Assembly (NCBI GenBank): GCA_009773515.1
Contig: WSXX01000032.1
Coordinates: 1-49,129, forward strand
Reading direction: 5' to 3'
Length of the DNA stretch: 49,129 nucleotides
DNA from: Bacteroidota bacterium
GTDB lineage: Bacteria; Bacteroidota; Bacteroidia; Bacteroidales; Lentimicrobiaceae
Part shown: piece by piece, positions 27,514 through 36,057 of the stretch
How positions within the stretch are numbered: position 1 is the first letter of the stretch
Layout: each line of letters starts with the position of its first letter
Notes under the pieces: model-generated
The model's database searches: none
Seen by the model: only the letters and a program-made list of their open reading frames with translations
What the model was told of the DNA's origin: nothing
Translations under genes and position numbers: made by a program

Positions 27514-28935
27514 ATGAACATGAAATCAAGTCTGTCACACCCTGTATTTGAAGCAGTTGCCAAAGCTGCCGGAAATATTGGTGTGCCCGTTTATGTGATA
27601 GGTGGTTTTGTACGTGATCTTTTCCTGAAAAGACCCTCAAAAGACATTGACTTTGTAACTGTTGGTGATGGGATAAAACTTGCAGAAGCGGTTTCGGCTG
27701 TGTTGAAAGGACGCCATCAGGTGAGCGTTTACAGGAACTTTGGCACTGCAATGCTCCATTACGATGATTTTCAGATTGAATTTGTAGGAGCAAGAAAAGA
27801 ATCTTATCATCCTGATTCACGAAAACCCGATGTGTTGACAGGTACGCTCGAAGATGACCAGAATCGCCGCGACTTTACCATAAATGCTATGGCGATCAGT
27901 CTGAACGAAAGTGATTACGGTAATCTGATCGATCCTTTCGGAGGAATGGATGATTTAAGTGCAGGAATTATCCGCACGCCATTAAGTCCCGACATTACCT
28001 TTTCAGATGATCCGCTGAGGATGATGCGGGCAATAAGATTTGCTTCACAACTTTCATTTGCAATTCACCGGGATACTTTCGAGGCCATCAAGCGCAATGC
28101 AGAACGCATATCGATCATATCCGGCGAAAGAATCAGTGAAGAACTCAATAAAATCATTCTTTCTGAAAAGCCTTCTGTCGGTTTTATTTTATTGGATAAA
28201 TGCGGACTTCTGAACCTTATTTTTCCGCAGTTTGTTGCACTCAAAGGTGCCGAAACAGTTGAAGGAATCGGGCATAAAGATAATTTCTATCACACGCTGG
28301 CAGTACTCGACCGCATTGCATTAAATACCGATGACCTTTGGCTCAGATGGGCTGCAGTGCTGCACGACATCGGCAAACCACCCACAAAAAAGTTTGTTAA
28401 AGAGTTGGGTTGGACATTTCATGGGCATGAGGTAAAAGGCGCCCGTATGGTAGCTCAGATATTCAGACAGCTGAGATTGCCGCTTAACGAAAAAATGAAA
28501 TATGTGCAGAAACTGGTGTTGCTGCACCTCAGACCCATTGCACTCTCTGACGAGGAAGTATCGGATTCGGCAATTCGTCGCCTGCTTTTTGATGCCGGTG
28601 ACGATATTGATGACCTGATGACGCTTTGTGAAGCAGACATCACTTCAAAAAATAAAGAGAAAGTGCAACGTTTCCTTAATAACTTTGCACAGGTTCGCGA
28701 AAAACTGATTGAGATTGAAGAAAAAGACCGTGTAAGAAACTGGCAGCCACCTGTAAGTGGAGAAGTAATTATGGAAACATTCGGATTAAATCCGGGAAAA
28801 GAAGTGGGTTTTATAAAGAATGCCATCCGTGAAGCAATACTTGACGGCGTGATTGAAAACAATTTCGAAAAAGTATTTGTTTTTATGATCGAAGAAGGAA
28901 AAAGAATGGGACTGGAACCTGTGAAAAAACCATAA
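27514..28935 (+). CDS. cca: CCA-adding tRNA nucleotidyltransferase with HD domain
   Basis: 473 residues (a second ATG lies two codons in). The class II nucleotidyltransferase head has [21 protein letters not shown], with the GG pair (30-31) and metal aspartates D44 and D46. [12 protein letters not shown] and [12 protein letters not shown] are the neck and nucleotide-recognition motifs. A C-terminal HD phosphohydrolase-like domain carries [13 protein letters not shown] and [11 protein letters not shown]. It adds or repairs the 3' CCA of tRNA. It leads a probable operon with a conserved acidic protein and miaA, making a tRNA-maturation unit. Confidence 0.93.
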   Translation: MNMKSSLSHPVFEAVAKAAGNIGVPVYVIGGFVRDLFLKRPSKDIDFVTVGDGIKLAEAVSAVLKGRHQVSVYRNFGTAMLHYDDFQIEFVGARKESYHPDSRKPDVLTGTLEDDQNRRDFTINAMAISLNESDYGNLIDPFGGMDDLSAGIIRTPLSPDITFSDDPLRMMRAIRFASQLSFAIHRDTFEAIKRNAERISIISGERISEELNKIILSEKPSVGFILLDKCGLLNLIFPQFVALKGAETVEGIGHKDNFYHTLAVLDRIALNTDDLWLRWAAVLHDIGKPPTKKFVKELGWTFHGHEVKGARMVAQIFRQLRLPLNEKMKYVQKLVLLHLRPIALSDEEVSDSAIRRLLFDAGDDIDDLMTLCEADITSKNKEKVQRFLNNFAQVREKLIEIEEKDRVRNWQPPVSGEVIMETFGLNPGKEVGFIKNAIREAILDGVIENNFEKVFVFMIEEGKRMGLEPVKKP

Positions 28936-29018
28936 CACCAATTTGCATTTTTCAAAAGGTTGTCGTATTTTTATGCTGAGTAAACCAAACAAAAACACAA
29001 ACGCAAATAAATAGCAGC

Positions 29019-29606
29019 ATGCACGCATATCGATTCAGAATGTTACATGAGGATCAGGAAGAATTCCTGAGGGATTTTGATATTCTATCTTCTCATACAT
29101 TTGCTGATTTTCATAATCTTATCCGACAATCGGTTGAACTTCCGGGCAATGAGCTTGCCTCATTTTTTGTTTGCGACCGCAACTGGCGTAAGAAAAAGGA
29201 AGTTACACTGATCAATATGAAGGATGACTCTCAGGAACCGGAAGATGATGACGATGATCGCCGGAGTCCACGACAGACCAGAATTCCGGTTTGCGAAATG
29301 GATAAAGTCAAAGTGAAGGATATCATTGATGATCCTCACCAGCGCCTTCTTTATGAATATGATTTTCTGAACCCTAAAGTCTTTTTTGTTGAGCTGATGC
29401 GCATTCTGGAAGCCGATAGTAAAACTTCATATCCACTTTGTGTTAAAAGTACCGGAACATTTATTACTGCTGTACCGCCACTTGCTGTATCAGATATTAA
29501 CGGAGAAGAAGATGAAGTTGCTCTACTCAGCGAATTTGACGACATCCTGAACAATGAAGATGACGATATGGATGTTCCGATCTTCGACGCTGACACCAAA
29601 TTCTGA
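29019..29606 (+). CDS. Plasmid pRiA4b ORF-3-like conserved protein, acidic
   Basis: 195 residues, cytoplasmic. The N-terminus MHAYRFRMLHEDQEEFLRDFDILSSHTFADFHNLI fits the pRiA4b ORF-3/IS1096 TnpR-like fold, as does LLYEYDFLNPKVFFVELMRI. An internal acidic run (EPEDDDDD) and a very acidic C-terminal tail (DDILNNEDDDMDVPIFDADTKF) stand out. It sits 83 bases after cca and ends 2 bases before the miaA ATG, so it is almost certainly co-translated with miaA. Molecular role unknown; the context hints at RNA or ribosome metabolism, which is inference. Confidence 0.75.
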   Translation: MHAYRFRMLHEDQEEFLRDFDILSSHTFADFHNLIRQSVELPGNELASFFVCDRNWRKKKEVTLINMKDDSQEPEDDDDDRRSPRQTRIPVCEMDKVKVKDIIDDPHQRLLYEYDFLNPKVFFVELMRILEADSKTSYPLCVKSTGTFITAVPPLAVSDINGEEDEVALLSEFDDILNNEDDDMDVPIFDADTKF

Positions 29607-29608
29607 TT

Positions 29609-30523
29609 ATGCCTCCGGCACCTCTTCTTATTGTTATTGCCGGCCCGACTGCGGTGGGGAAAACTTCTGTGGCCATTGACGTTGCACTTCATTTTGATTG
29701 TGATATTGTTTCAGCAGATTCGCGCCAGTTTTTTAATGAACTAAAAATAGGAACTGCAGCTCCATCTGCAGAACAATTGGGCTTGGTGAAACATCATCTG
29801 GTGGGGCAACTTTCGTTGACTGAAGGTTATGACGTATCGAAATATGAAGCGGAAGTTCTTAATCTGCTTCCTTCATTATTTTTACAAAAACCTTACGCTG
29901 TGCTTACCGGAGGATCAGGACTTTACATTCAGGCAGTTTGCGAAGGTTTTGATGATTTACCCGACAGCGATCCTCAGATTAGAAAAGATTTACGAGAAAA
30001 GTATGAAAATGAAGGAATTGCATCGCTTCGTTCAATGCTGAAAATACTTGATCCCGGTTACTTTGCCACGGTTGACCCTGCAAATCCAAACAGATTACTT
30101 CGTGCACTTGAAGTTTGTCTCACCACCGGAAAACCATTCTCATCGTTCAGAAAGAAAAAAGCCGTTAGCCGAAATTTCAATATTCTGAAAATCGGTCTTG
30201 ATCTTCCCCGTGCTGAATTACATAACCGTATAAATACAAGAGTTGATCAGATGATGGCAGATGGACTGGAAACTGAAGCCCGCAATTTTTATCCGCAACG
30301 CCATCTGAATGCCTTGAATACCGTTGGATATAAAGAGCTTTTCGAATATTTTGACGGCAATTGCAGCCTCAGCGAAGCCATCGAAAAGATTAAAACCAAC
30401 ACCCGCCGATACGCGCGCCGGCAGCTTACCTGGTTTCACAAAGACAAAGAGATGATCTGGCGCAATCCTGTTTCGCAGGAAGTGATAGCAGTGATTGATA
30501 ATTTTCTTGAAGATCGGAAATAA
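29609..30523 (+). CDS. miaA: tRNA dimethylallyltransferase
   Basis: 304 residues; transfers an isopentenyl group from dimethylallyl diphosphate to A37 of tRNAs reading UNN codons. Visible motifs: P-loop GPTAVGKTS (12-20), DIVSADSRQFFNELKIGTAAP, HHLVGQLSL, VLTGGSGLYIQAV, PANPNRLLRALEV, ALNTVGYKELFEYFDG and TRRYARRQLTWFHKD. Length is normal. It follows the acidic conserved gene by 2 bases. A MITE-like repeat begins 5 bases after its stop codon. Confidence 0.97.
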   Translation: MPPAPLLIVIAGPTAVGKTSVAIDVALHFDCDIVSADSRQFFNELKIGTAAPSAEQLGLVKHHLVGQLSLTEGYDVSKYEAEVLNLLPSLFLQKPYAVLTGGSGLYIQAVCEGFDDLPDSDPQIRKDLREKYENEGIASLRSMLKILDPGYFATVDPANPNRLLRALEVCLTTGKPFSSFRKKKAVSRNFNILKIGLDLPRAELHNRINTRVDQMMADGLETEARNFYPQRHLNALNTVGYKELFEYFDGNCSLSEAIEKIKTNTRRYARRQLTWFHKDKEMIWRNPVSQEVIAVIDNFLEDRK

Positions 30524-30528
30524 GATTC

Positions 30529-30838
30529 AATGTCGTTTAGTTAAGGCTTCGAATTTTTAGAAAAGTGAATCAAATTTCCTTCGACTCCGCTACCAATGAC
30601 AGATTGTTCGTCCGATCCTTCGACTCCGCTCAGGAGGACATCGTATAGAATTGATAATTAGTGCATTAAGATGATACAGTAAACACTATAAACGAATGTC
30701 ACACTGAGCGGAGTCGAAGTGTCTGAACGCTTGATATACTGTCATTTATGCATTATGCTCAAATTTATTGAGTACAAACTCAGGATGACTGTCAGTCTGA
30801 GCGGAGTCGAAGACGATATTCCTTAACTAAACGACATT
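30529..30838. mobile_element. MITE-like element with perfect 18-bp terminal inverted repeats (copy 1)
   Basis: AATGTCGTTTAGTTAAGG (30529-30546) and its exact inverse complement CCTTAACTAAACGACATT (30821-30838) bound a 310-base element with no coding capacity. Inside are TTCGACTCCGCTCAG/CTGAGCGGAGTCGAAG modules of the kind found as intergenic repeats in Bacteroidetes. Most of it (from ~30600) recurs at 34641-34895. It lies between miaA and the CAP-domain gene. Confidence 0.8.
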
Positions 30839-30944
30839 AAAATAAGATTATTAAAGAGTTCAACACTTTCTGGTAATTTTTTGCACTTCCCTTAAAATTC
30901 TTTACCGGCATATATCCGCCATTTTTCTTAATTTTACACTTTTA
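30839..30944 (+). promoter_or_regulatory. Upstream region of the CAP/SPOR gene with near-consensus -7 box
   Basis: TAATTTTA at 30929-30936 differs from TAnnTTTG only at the last base and lies 8 bases before the ATG at 30945. Confidence 0.35.
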
Positions 30945-31847
30945 ATGCATGAAAAGATGTGGCTCCGTTTCTTGTTTTTGATATTGTTTTCAGTATTTTC
31001 GGGTTATTTTTCTGATCTTAATGCGCAAGGTTTCGCACAACATCCCTTGTCAGAACAGTGTGCCGAAAGTGAGGAATTGCAGTTTTTCGAACTGTTGACG
31101 GAATATCGCCGGATTCATGGCCTTCCGCCTGTCCCTATCAGCAAATCGCTTTCGTATGTTGCACGTGTTCATGCCATGGATCTCGCATTCAACCGCCCTG
31201 ACTTTGGAGGCTGCAATCCGCACAGCTGGTCAGCAAAGGGCAGTTGGAAAGCATGTTGCTATGCACGCGACGACAATCGCACCGCCTGTATGATCGATAA
31301 GCCCAAAGAGCTTACTGCATATAAAGCAAAAGCCTGGGAGATTGTGTATGATGGTGGCGAAGCTGCGAAAGCATTAGATGCATTCGATCTCTGGAAAGAC
31401 ATAGGAATTTTTCGTGATTATCTTTTAAACACCGGAAAATGGGAAAAACCATGGAAAGCAATAGGCATAGGGTTTTATGGAAATTATGCCACCGTTTGGT
31501 TTGGTGAAGGCGATGATCCGGAAAAAATGTATTTTAGCTGTGGCGCTGATTCAATTGAGTTGAACAAATCTCAGGAGATTATTGGCTCAGAGGCATCTTT
31601 ATCAATACCTTCAGATTCTCAGAAACCTTTATTTCGTATAATTACCGGCAGCCTTAATAGTCTTGAAAAAGCAAACCTCGAAGTTGTAAGAATGCGTAGC
31701 CTGGGATATTCAAATGCAAAAATTATTCCTTCCGGAAGTAATTTCAGGATATCGGTCTCCGAATTTACAACTGAAGCTGAAGCACAAAAAGCGCTTGCAG
31801 GTTTCAAAGAAAAATTCCCGTCAGCCTGGATTTTAAAGCCGGAATAG
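30945..31847 (+). CDS. Secreted CAP-domain-like protein with C-terminal SPOR-like repeat
   Basis: 300 residues. Signal peptide near residues 5-28 (WLRFLFLILFSVFSGYFSDLNAQG). Residues ~40-200 resemble a CAP/SCP fold (ELLTEYRRIHGLPPVPISKSLSYVARVHAMDLAFN, then AIGIGFYGNYATVWFGE), with several cysteines that could form disulfides. The C-terminal ~70 residues (PLFRIITGSLNSLEKANLEVVRMRSLGYSNAKIIP ... FRISVSEFTTEAEAQKAL) match the SPOR layout, which binds denuded peptidoglycan. Expected in the periplasm near the cell wall. The exact activity of the CAP domain is unknown. Confidence 0.75.
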   Translation: MHEKMWLRFLFLILFSVFSGYFSDLNAQGFAQHPLSEQCAESEELQFFELLTEYRRIHGLPPVPISKSLSYVARVHAMDLAFNRPDFGGCNPHSWSAKGSWKACCYARDDNRTACMIDKPKELTAYKAKAWEIVYDGGEAAKALDAFDLWKDIGIFRDYLLNTGKWEKPWKAIGIGFYGNYATVWFGEGDDPEKMYFSCGADSIELNKSQEIIGSEASLSIPSDSQKPLFRIITGSLNSLEKANLEVVRMRSLGYSNAKIIPSGSNFRISVSEFTTEAEAQKALAGFKEKFPSAWILKPE

Positions 31848-31994
31848 TCATCCCTTTCCATATAACTTAATACGCTCAGTCTCTGTTATTAACAATTGCA
31901 GATCGGCACAGAAGTTTATTCCTCAGATTTCAATAAAGATTTCAACAACAGCATTAAGATTTCAACAGGCCTGAATAATTCGCCGTGTTTCAGC

Positions 31995-32002
31995 TATCTT
32001 TG
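31995..32002 (+). promoter_or_regulatory. -7 promoter box of parE (TATCTTTG)
   Basis: Perfect TAnnTTTG ending 6 bases before the ATG at 32009. It is inside the upstream open extension (from 31985), so that extension is not translated and the mRNA is probably leaderless or nearly so. Confidence 0.65.
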
Positions 32003-32008
32003 CGCCTT

Positions 32009-33889
32009 ATGGAAGAAATAGAATACACCCAAAGTAATCCAGGCCAATATTCTGACGATAGCGTAGTAACCCTCGACTGGAAAGAGCACATCAGACTAAG
32101 GCCCGGAATGTACATCGGTAAACTTGGAGATGGTTCATCGCAGGACGATGGAATTTATGTTTTGATCAAAGAAGTCATCGACAACTCAATTGATGAGTTT
32201 GTGATGGGTAATGGCCGAACCATTGAGGTGACCATTAAAGATCAGCGTGTTACCATTCGTGACTATGGAAGAGGTATGCCTCTTGGAAAGGTGATTGACT
32301 GTGTTTCGAAGATCAATACCGGCGCAAAATACGATTCCAAGGTTTTTAAGAAAGCGGTGGGGTTAAACGGCGTTGGTTCAAAAGCGGTGAATGCACTTTC
32401 AAGCCAGTTTACCGCGCAAAGTATCCGGGAGGGCAAAACCAAAATTGTAGATTTTGTCAGAGGCGAAATTGCAAACGATCATAAAGAAGAACCGAGCAAC
32501 CTGAGAAGCGGTACCCTGATAAGTTTTATACCCGATGAAGATGTTTTTGGTCATTTCCACTTCATTTCTGAGTATATTGAGCAAATGCTCTGGAATTATG
32601 TATTCCTGAACAACGGACTTACCATCTGGTTTAACGGCACACGTATGCAGGCCAAAAACGGTTTACTCGATCTGCTTGAACGCAACAACAACGGCAATCC
32701 GATTACCTATCCCATTATCCATATCAAAGACGAAGACTTTGAGTGTGCATTTACCCACAGCGCAAGGCAATACGGCGAAGAGTATTATTCGTTTGTCAAT
32801 GGTCAGCATACCACTCAGGGTGGAAGTCATCAGTCTGCTTTTCGCGAAGCACTGGTAAAAACCATCAGGGATTTTTACAAAAAAGATTTTGATCCGGGCG
32901 ACATCAAACAATCACTTATCGCAGCGGTCAGCATTAAAGTTTCTGAACCATTATTTGAATCCCAGACCAAAACCAAACTCGGCTCACAACTGATGGAGCC
33001 CAATGGTCAAAGCATTCGCAATTACATTGGCGATATCCTGAAAAAACAGCTCGACAACTTCCTGCATATGAACAGCGATGTTGCTGAAGCACTGCTGCGT
33101 AAAATTATGCAGAGCGAAAAGGAGCGTAAAGAATTTGCCAACATCAAAAAACTGGCCAAGGAAAGCGTTAAAAAAGTCAGCCTTCACAATAAAAAACTGC
33201 GTGATTGCCGCCTGCATTACAACAGCAACGACAGCCGCCGCCTCGAAACTACACTTTTTATCACCGAAGGAGATTCGGCCAGCGGATCCATCACCAAATC
33301 GCGTGATGTGAATACTCAGGCTGTTTTCAGCCTCAAAGGAAAACCGCTCAATTCTTACGGTCTTTCTAAAAGGGTTGTTTATGAGAATGATGAGTTTAAT
33401 CTGCTGCAATCTGCGCTTAATATTGAAGAAGGCGTTGAAAACCTGCGCTACAACAATATTGTGGTTGCTACTGATGCCGATGTGGATGGAATGCACATCC
33501 GTTTGTTGCTGCTTACTTTCTTTCTGCAGTTCTATCCTGATGTTGTAAAATCTGGTCATCTCTACATTCTTCAAACGCCGCTTTTCAGGGTGCGAAATAA
33601 AAAGAAGACCATTTATTGTTACTCTGATGAAGAACGCATCAGTGCCATTGAAGAGCTGAATCCAAATCCTGAAATCACACGATTTAAAGGACTGGGAGAG
33701 ATTTCGCCGGATGAATTCAGGCACTTTATCGGAGCTTCAATGCGACTTGATCCTGTAATTTTACGCAAGTCTTCCGAAATACCTGATATCCTGAGCTTCT
33801 ACATGGGGCGCAATACTCCTGACCGTCAGCAGTTTATTGTTGATAATCTGAAACTTGAAGAAGATCTGGTGGTGGAAGAACTGGTGTAA
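32009..33889 (+). CDS. parE: DNA topoisomerase IV subunit B
   Basis: 626 residues from the ATG at 32009, preferred over the open extension because the promoter box lies within that extension. GHKL ATPase motifs: [22 protein letters not shown] and [16 protein letters not shown]. The transducer domain carries the [11 protein letters not shown] switch-lysine loop. TOPRIM motifs are [12 protein letters not shown] and [11 protein letters not shown], with the [11 protein letters not shown] tail. It powers ATP-driven decatenation together with ParC. Contrary to a common parE-parC arrangement, no parC follows; the next gene encodes an AlbA_2 protein. A GyrB-like assignment is less likely because it lacks GyrB insertions. 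Confidence 0.93.
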   Translation: MEEIEYTQSNPGQYSDDSVVTLDWKEHIRLRPGMYIGKLGDGSSQDDGIYVLIKEVIDNSIDEFVMGNGRTIEVTIKDQRVTIRDYGRGMPLGKVIDCVSKINTGAKYDSKVFKKAVGLNGVGSKAVNALSSQFTAQSIREGKTKIVDFVRGEIANDHKEEPSNLRSGTLISFIPDEDVFGHFHFISEYIEQMLWNYVFLNNGLTIWFNGTRMQAKNGLLDLLERNNNGNPITYPIIHIKDEDFECAFTHSARQYGEEYYSFVNGQHTTQGGSHQSAFREALVKTIRDFYKKDFDPGDIKQSLIAAVSIKVSEPLFESQTKTKLGSQLMEPNGQSIRNYIGDILKKQLDNFLHMNSDVAEALLRKIMQSEKERKEFANIKKLAKESVKKVSLHNKKLRDCRLHYNSNDSRRLETTLFITEGDSASGSITKSRDVNTQAVFSLKGKPLNSYGLSKRVVYENDEFNLLQSALNIEEGVENLRYNNIVVATDADVDGMHIRLLLLTFFLQFYPDVVKSGHLYILQTPLFRVRNKKKTIYCYSDEERISAIEELNPNPEITRFKGLGEISPDEFRHFIGASMRLDPVILRKSSEIPDILSFYMGRNTPDRQQFIVDNLKLEEDLVVEELV

Positions 33890-33960
33890 GGGTAATATTT
33901 CACAGCACAATTTTCGTATTGCCTGGAACTCGCTGAAGGAAAATCGGAGCGGATTAAACG

Positions 33961-33968
33961 TATCTTTA
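33961..33968 (+). promoter_or_regulatory. Near-consensus -7 box (TATCTTTA) for the AlbA_2 gene
   Basis: One mismatch to TAnnTTTG, 18 bases before the ATG at 33987. Confidence 0.35.
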
Positions 33969-33986
33969 TTCCCTTAAACCTGAAAA

Positions 33987-34631
33987 ATGCCTACCCACAT
34001 TCAGAAACTTATCAGCGAAGGGGAACACCAGCAACTTGACTTCAAGTTTGGGGTAACTGACTCGAAAAAAATAGCCCGTTCGCTGGCCGCTTTTGCCAAT
34101 ACCGATGGTGGAAGGTTGTTATTGGGTGTTAAAGATAATGGTGCAATTGCCGGAGTAAGATCTGACGAAGAATATTACATGATTGAAGCAGGAGCCAGGC
34201 TTTATTGCAAGCCTGAGGTAAGTTTTGATATGAAAGAGTGGGAAGAAGGTGGCAAAACCGTCATGGAGATCATTGTCCCGAAAAGTCAGCAAGCCCCGCA
34301 TTCAGCACCCGATAAAGAAGGTGAATACAGGGTTTATGTAAGAGTTGGTGATCAGAACTTTCCGGCAAACGGAGTACACAGAAAAGTGTGGAAAAAGCAG
34401 AAAGATCCCAAAGGCGTTTACATTGAATATACCGTTGCTGAACGAACTTTACTTGCATATCTTGAAGTTCATCAGAAGATTACGCTTTCTGCCTTCAGGA
34501 AAATATCGGGATTTTCATTGCCAAAGTGCGAACATATTCTGGCTGATTTTATTATTCTTGATATCATCAGGATCAATTACTCTGAGACCGGATCATTTTA
34601 TACGCTGAATCCTGAGTTCAGGTTTGAGTGA
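33987..34631 (+). CDS. AlbA_2/Schlafen-type putative DNA-binding protein
   Basis: 214 residues, cytoplasmic. Residues ~8-125 carry the AlbA_2 signature: EGEHQQLDFKFGVTDSKKIARSLAAFANTDGGRLLLGVKDNGAIAGV and a later GEYRVYVRVGDQN. The rest (YTVAERTLLAYLEVHQKITLSAFRKISGFSLPKCEHILADFIILDII) looks like a winged helix. AlbA_2 proteins are often regulators or nucleic-acid-processing proteins, but function here is unknown. It follows parE by about 97 bases with its own weak promoter, and its 3' end abuts the truncated copy of the MITE-like repeat. Confidence 0.8.
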   Translation: MPTHIQKLISEGEHQQLDFKFGVTDSKKIARSLAAFANTDGGRLLLGVKDNGAIAGVRSDEEYYMIEAGARLYCKPEVSFDMKEWEEGGKTVMEIIVPKSQQAPHSAPDKEGEYRVYVRVGDQNFPANGVHRKVWKKQKDPKGVYIEYTVAERTLLAYLEVHQKITLSAFRKISGFSLPKCEHILADFIILDIIRINYSETGSFYTLNPEFRFE

Positions 34632-34640
34632 TAAGATCAG

Positions 34641-34895
34641 ATTGTTCGTCCGATCCTTTCCCGCACGTGCGGGACTCAGGATGACATCGTATAGAATTGA
34701 TAATTAGTTCATTAAGATGATGCAGTGTGCACTATAAACGAATGTCACACTGAGCGGAGTCGAAGTGTTTAAACGCTTGATTTAATTGTCATTTCTGCAT
34801 TACGCTCAAATTTATTTGAGTCTCAACTAAGGATGACTGTCAGTCTGAGTGGTTCCGATATCGGAACGAAGACATTTTTTTTTAACTAAGCTACA
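34641..34895. repeat. MITE-like repeat, copy 2 (left end missing)
   Basis: Aligns with 30600-30838 over its whole length, e.g. AGATTGTTCGTCCGATCC, CATCGTATAGAATTGATAAT, AACGAATGTCACACTGAGCG and GGATGACTGTCAGTCTGAG. The left 18-bp terminal repeat is absent and the right one is degenerate (TTTAACTAAGCTACACTAA). At two places the palindromic module differs from copy 1: CCCGCACGTGCGGG and TTCCGATATCGGAA. Confidence 0.85.
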
Positions 34896-34905
34896 CTAAA
34901 ACCCG

Positions 34906-34913
34906 TAACTTTA
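34906..34913 (+). promoter_or_regulatory. Near-consensus -7 box (TAACTTTA) for the phosphodiesterase gene
   Basis: One mismatch to TAnnTTTG, 27 bases before the ATG at 34941. Confidence 0.3.
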
Positions 34914-34940
34914 ATCCATCACACTTTAGAATAGAATAAA

Positions 34941-35447
34941 ATGAAACGAATCGGCCTGCTCTCTGATACCCACGGACATATCCCCAAAAAAGCCTATGAA
35001 TTCTTTGCTGATTGCAACGAAATATGGCATGCCGGTGATATTGGCAATATTGAAACAGCTAAAGAACTGGCGGGAATCAAAACATTAAAAGCCGTTTACG
35101 GGAACATTGATGGTCAGGAAGTCCGTTCTTTCTACCCGCTTTATCAGGAATTTACCTGCGAAGGTGTGAAAGTGCTGATGATTCACATCGGCGGATATCC
35201 GGGAAGATATACCCCCGAAGCGCGTAAACTGATTGAAGAAATAAAACCAAAATTATTTATTACCGGACATTCTCACATATTGAAAGTAATCAACGATCCG
35301 AAAAACAACCTGCTGCACATAAATCCCGGGGCAGCCGGAAAATACGGCATGCATCAGATTGCAACACTGATAAGGTTTGTAATTGACGGTGAAGATATCA
35401 GAGACCTGGAAATTCAGGAATTACCGAAGTCGGAAAAAATCATCTGA
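34941..35447 (+). CDS. YfcE/MJ0936-family metallophosphoesterase
   Basis: 168 residues. All five metal-site blocks of the small phosphodiesterase family are visible: LLSDTHGH (D-x-H), IWHAGDIGN, AVYGNIDG, VLMIHIG, and LFITGHSHI. The INPGAAGKYG loop is also typical. Such enzymes hydrolyse phosphodiester model substrates with two divalent metals; the physiological substrate is unknown. It is convergent with the DUF4293 gene, with 8 bases between stop codons. Confidence 0.9.
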   Translation: MKRIGLLSDTHGHIPKKAYEFFADCNEIWHAGDIGNIETAKELAGIKTLKAVYGNIDGQEVRSFYPLYQEFTCEGVKVLMIHIGGYPGRYTPEARKLIEEIKPKLFITGHSHILKVINDPKNNLLHINPGAAGKYGMHQIATLIRFVIDGEDIRDLEIQELPKSEKII

Positions 35448-35455
35448 GAAGAAAC

Positions 35456-35932
35456 TTACCTGAGTCTGTCGGCGGCCCGCACCATTTTTTCATCTTTTAT
35501 AATGCTTCTGTTTGCCAGAATCAGCATAAGTAATGAAACAAGCGTAAAGTAGATGCCTCCATCCCTTGAATAATCAGCTGCAGCATTCAGGGTTCTGCCT
35601 ACAAGCGGAGAGAAGACGAAGAAAATCAGCGCTACCAGAATCACATTCATCAGAATGCCCAGTTTTACAATTTTCGATTGATGACGACGGTTTTTATAAA
35701 GGAAGATCGCTATTATTGCAGTAATTACAATCATACCATTGAAAATTCCAAGTGGAAGAACAAGCAGTTCATTGATGTCTGAAGTTGCATCCGGAACCGG
35801 AGTGTATAATTTCAGCAGATAGAACTTGTAATAGGAAAATTCAGAAAAAAAACTTGCCAGCGGAAAGAAATATATTGCAATCAGGGCAGCAACCGCACCT
35901 AACAGGTATAGGCTTTGAACTCGTTGTATCAT
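35456..35932 (-). CDS. DUF4293 family membrane protein
   Basis: 158 residues from the ATG at 35932; a longer in-frame start at 35971 is rejected because the -7 box (35951-35958) lies inside it. MIQRVQSLYLLGAVAALIAIYFFPLA is the DUF4293 opening. Four transmembrane helices are visible, the last ending in a short basic tail (KDEKMVRAADRLR). The family is typical of Bacteroidetes and has no known function. Divergent from the polysaccharide operon. Confidence 0.88.
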   Translation of the reverse strand: MIQRVQSLYLLGAVAALIAIYFFPLASFFSEFSYYKFYLLKLYTPVPDATSDINELLVLPLGIFNGMIVITAIIAIFLYKNRRHQSKIVKLGILMNVILVALIFFVFSPLVGRTLNAAADYSRDGGIYFTLVSLLMLILANRSIIKDEKMVRAADRLR

Positions 35933-35950
35933 GGTGTTTGTAATTTTGTG

Positions 35951-35958
35951 CAAATATA
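35951..35958 (-). promoter_or_regulatory. -7 promoter box of the DUF4293 gene (TATATTTG on minus strand)
   Basis: Perfect TAnnTTTG 19 bases upstream of the ATG at 35932. Confidence 0.55.
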
Positions 35959-36010
35959 AAAACAACAGCAATGCGATTTCAATAAATTAATCAGGTTCTG
36001 TAAAAAGACC

Positions 36011-36018
36011 TACCTTTG
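36011..36018 (+). promoter_or_regulatory. -7 promoter box of the polysaccharide operon (TACCTTTG)
   Basis: Perfect TAnnTTTG 40 bases before the ATG at 36058; overlaps the TTG (36016) of the open frame, ruling that start out. Back-to-back with the DUF4293 promoter. Confidence 0.6.
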
Positions 36019-36057
36019 CTCGCTCTCAATCAAAAACAGCAACACCAACAAGCCTGT

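Noticed and set aside
31985-32008. Upstream extension of parE
   Set aside because: The TATCTTTG promoter box lies inside it, and the family starts at the ATG at 32009.
35933-35971. Upstream extension of the DUF4293 gene
   Set aside because: It contains the TATATTTG box; the family begins at the ATG at 35932.
36016-36057. TTG-started extension of the GT-C gene
   Set aside because: The TTG is part of the TACCTTTG promoter box; the ATG at 36058 directly precedes the first membrane helix.
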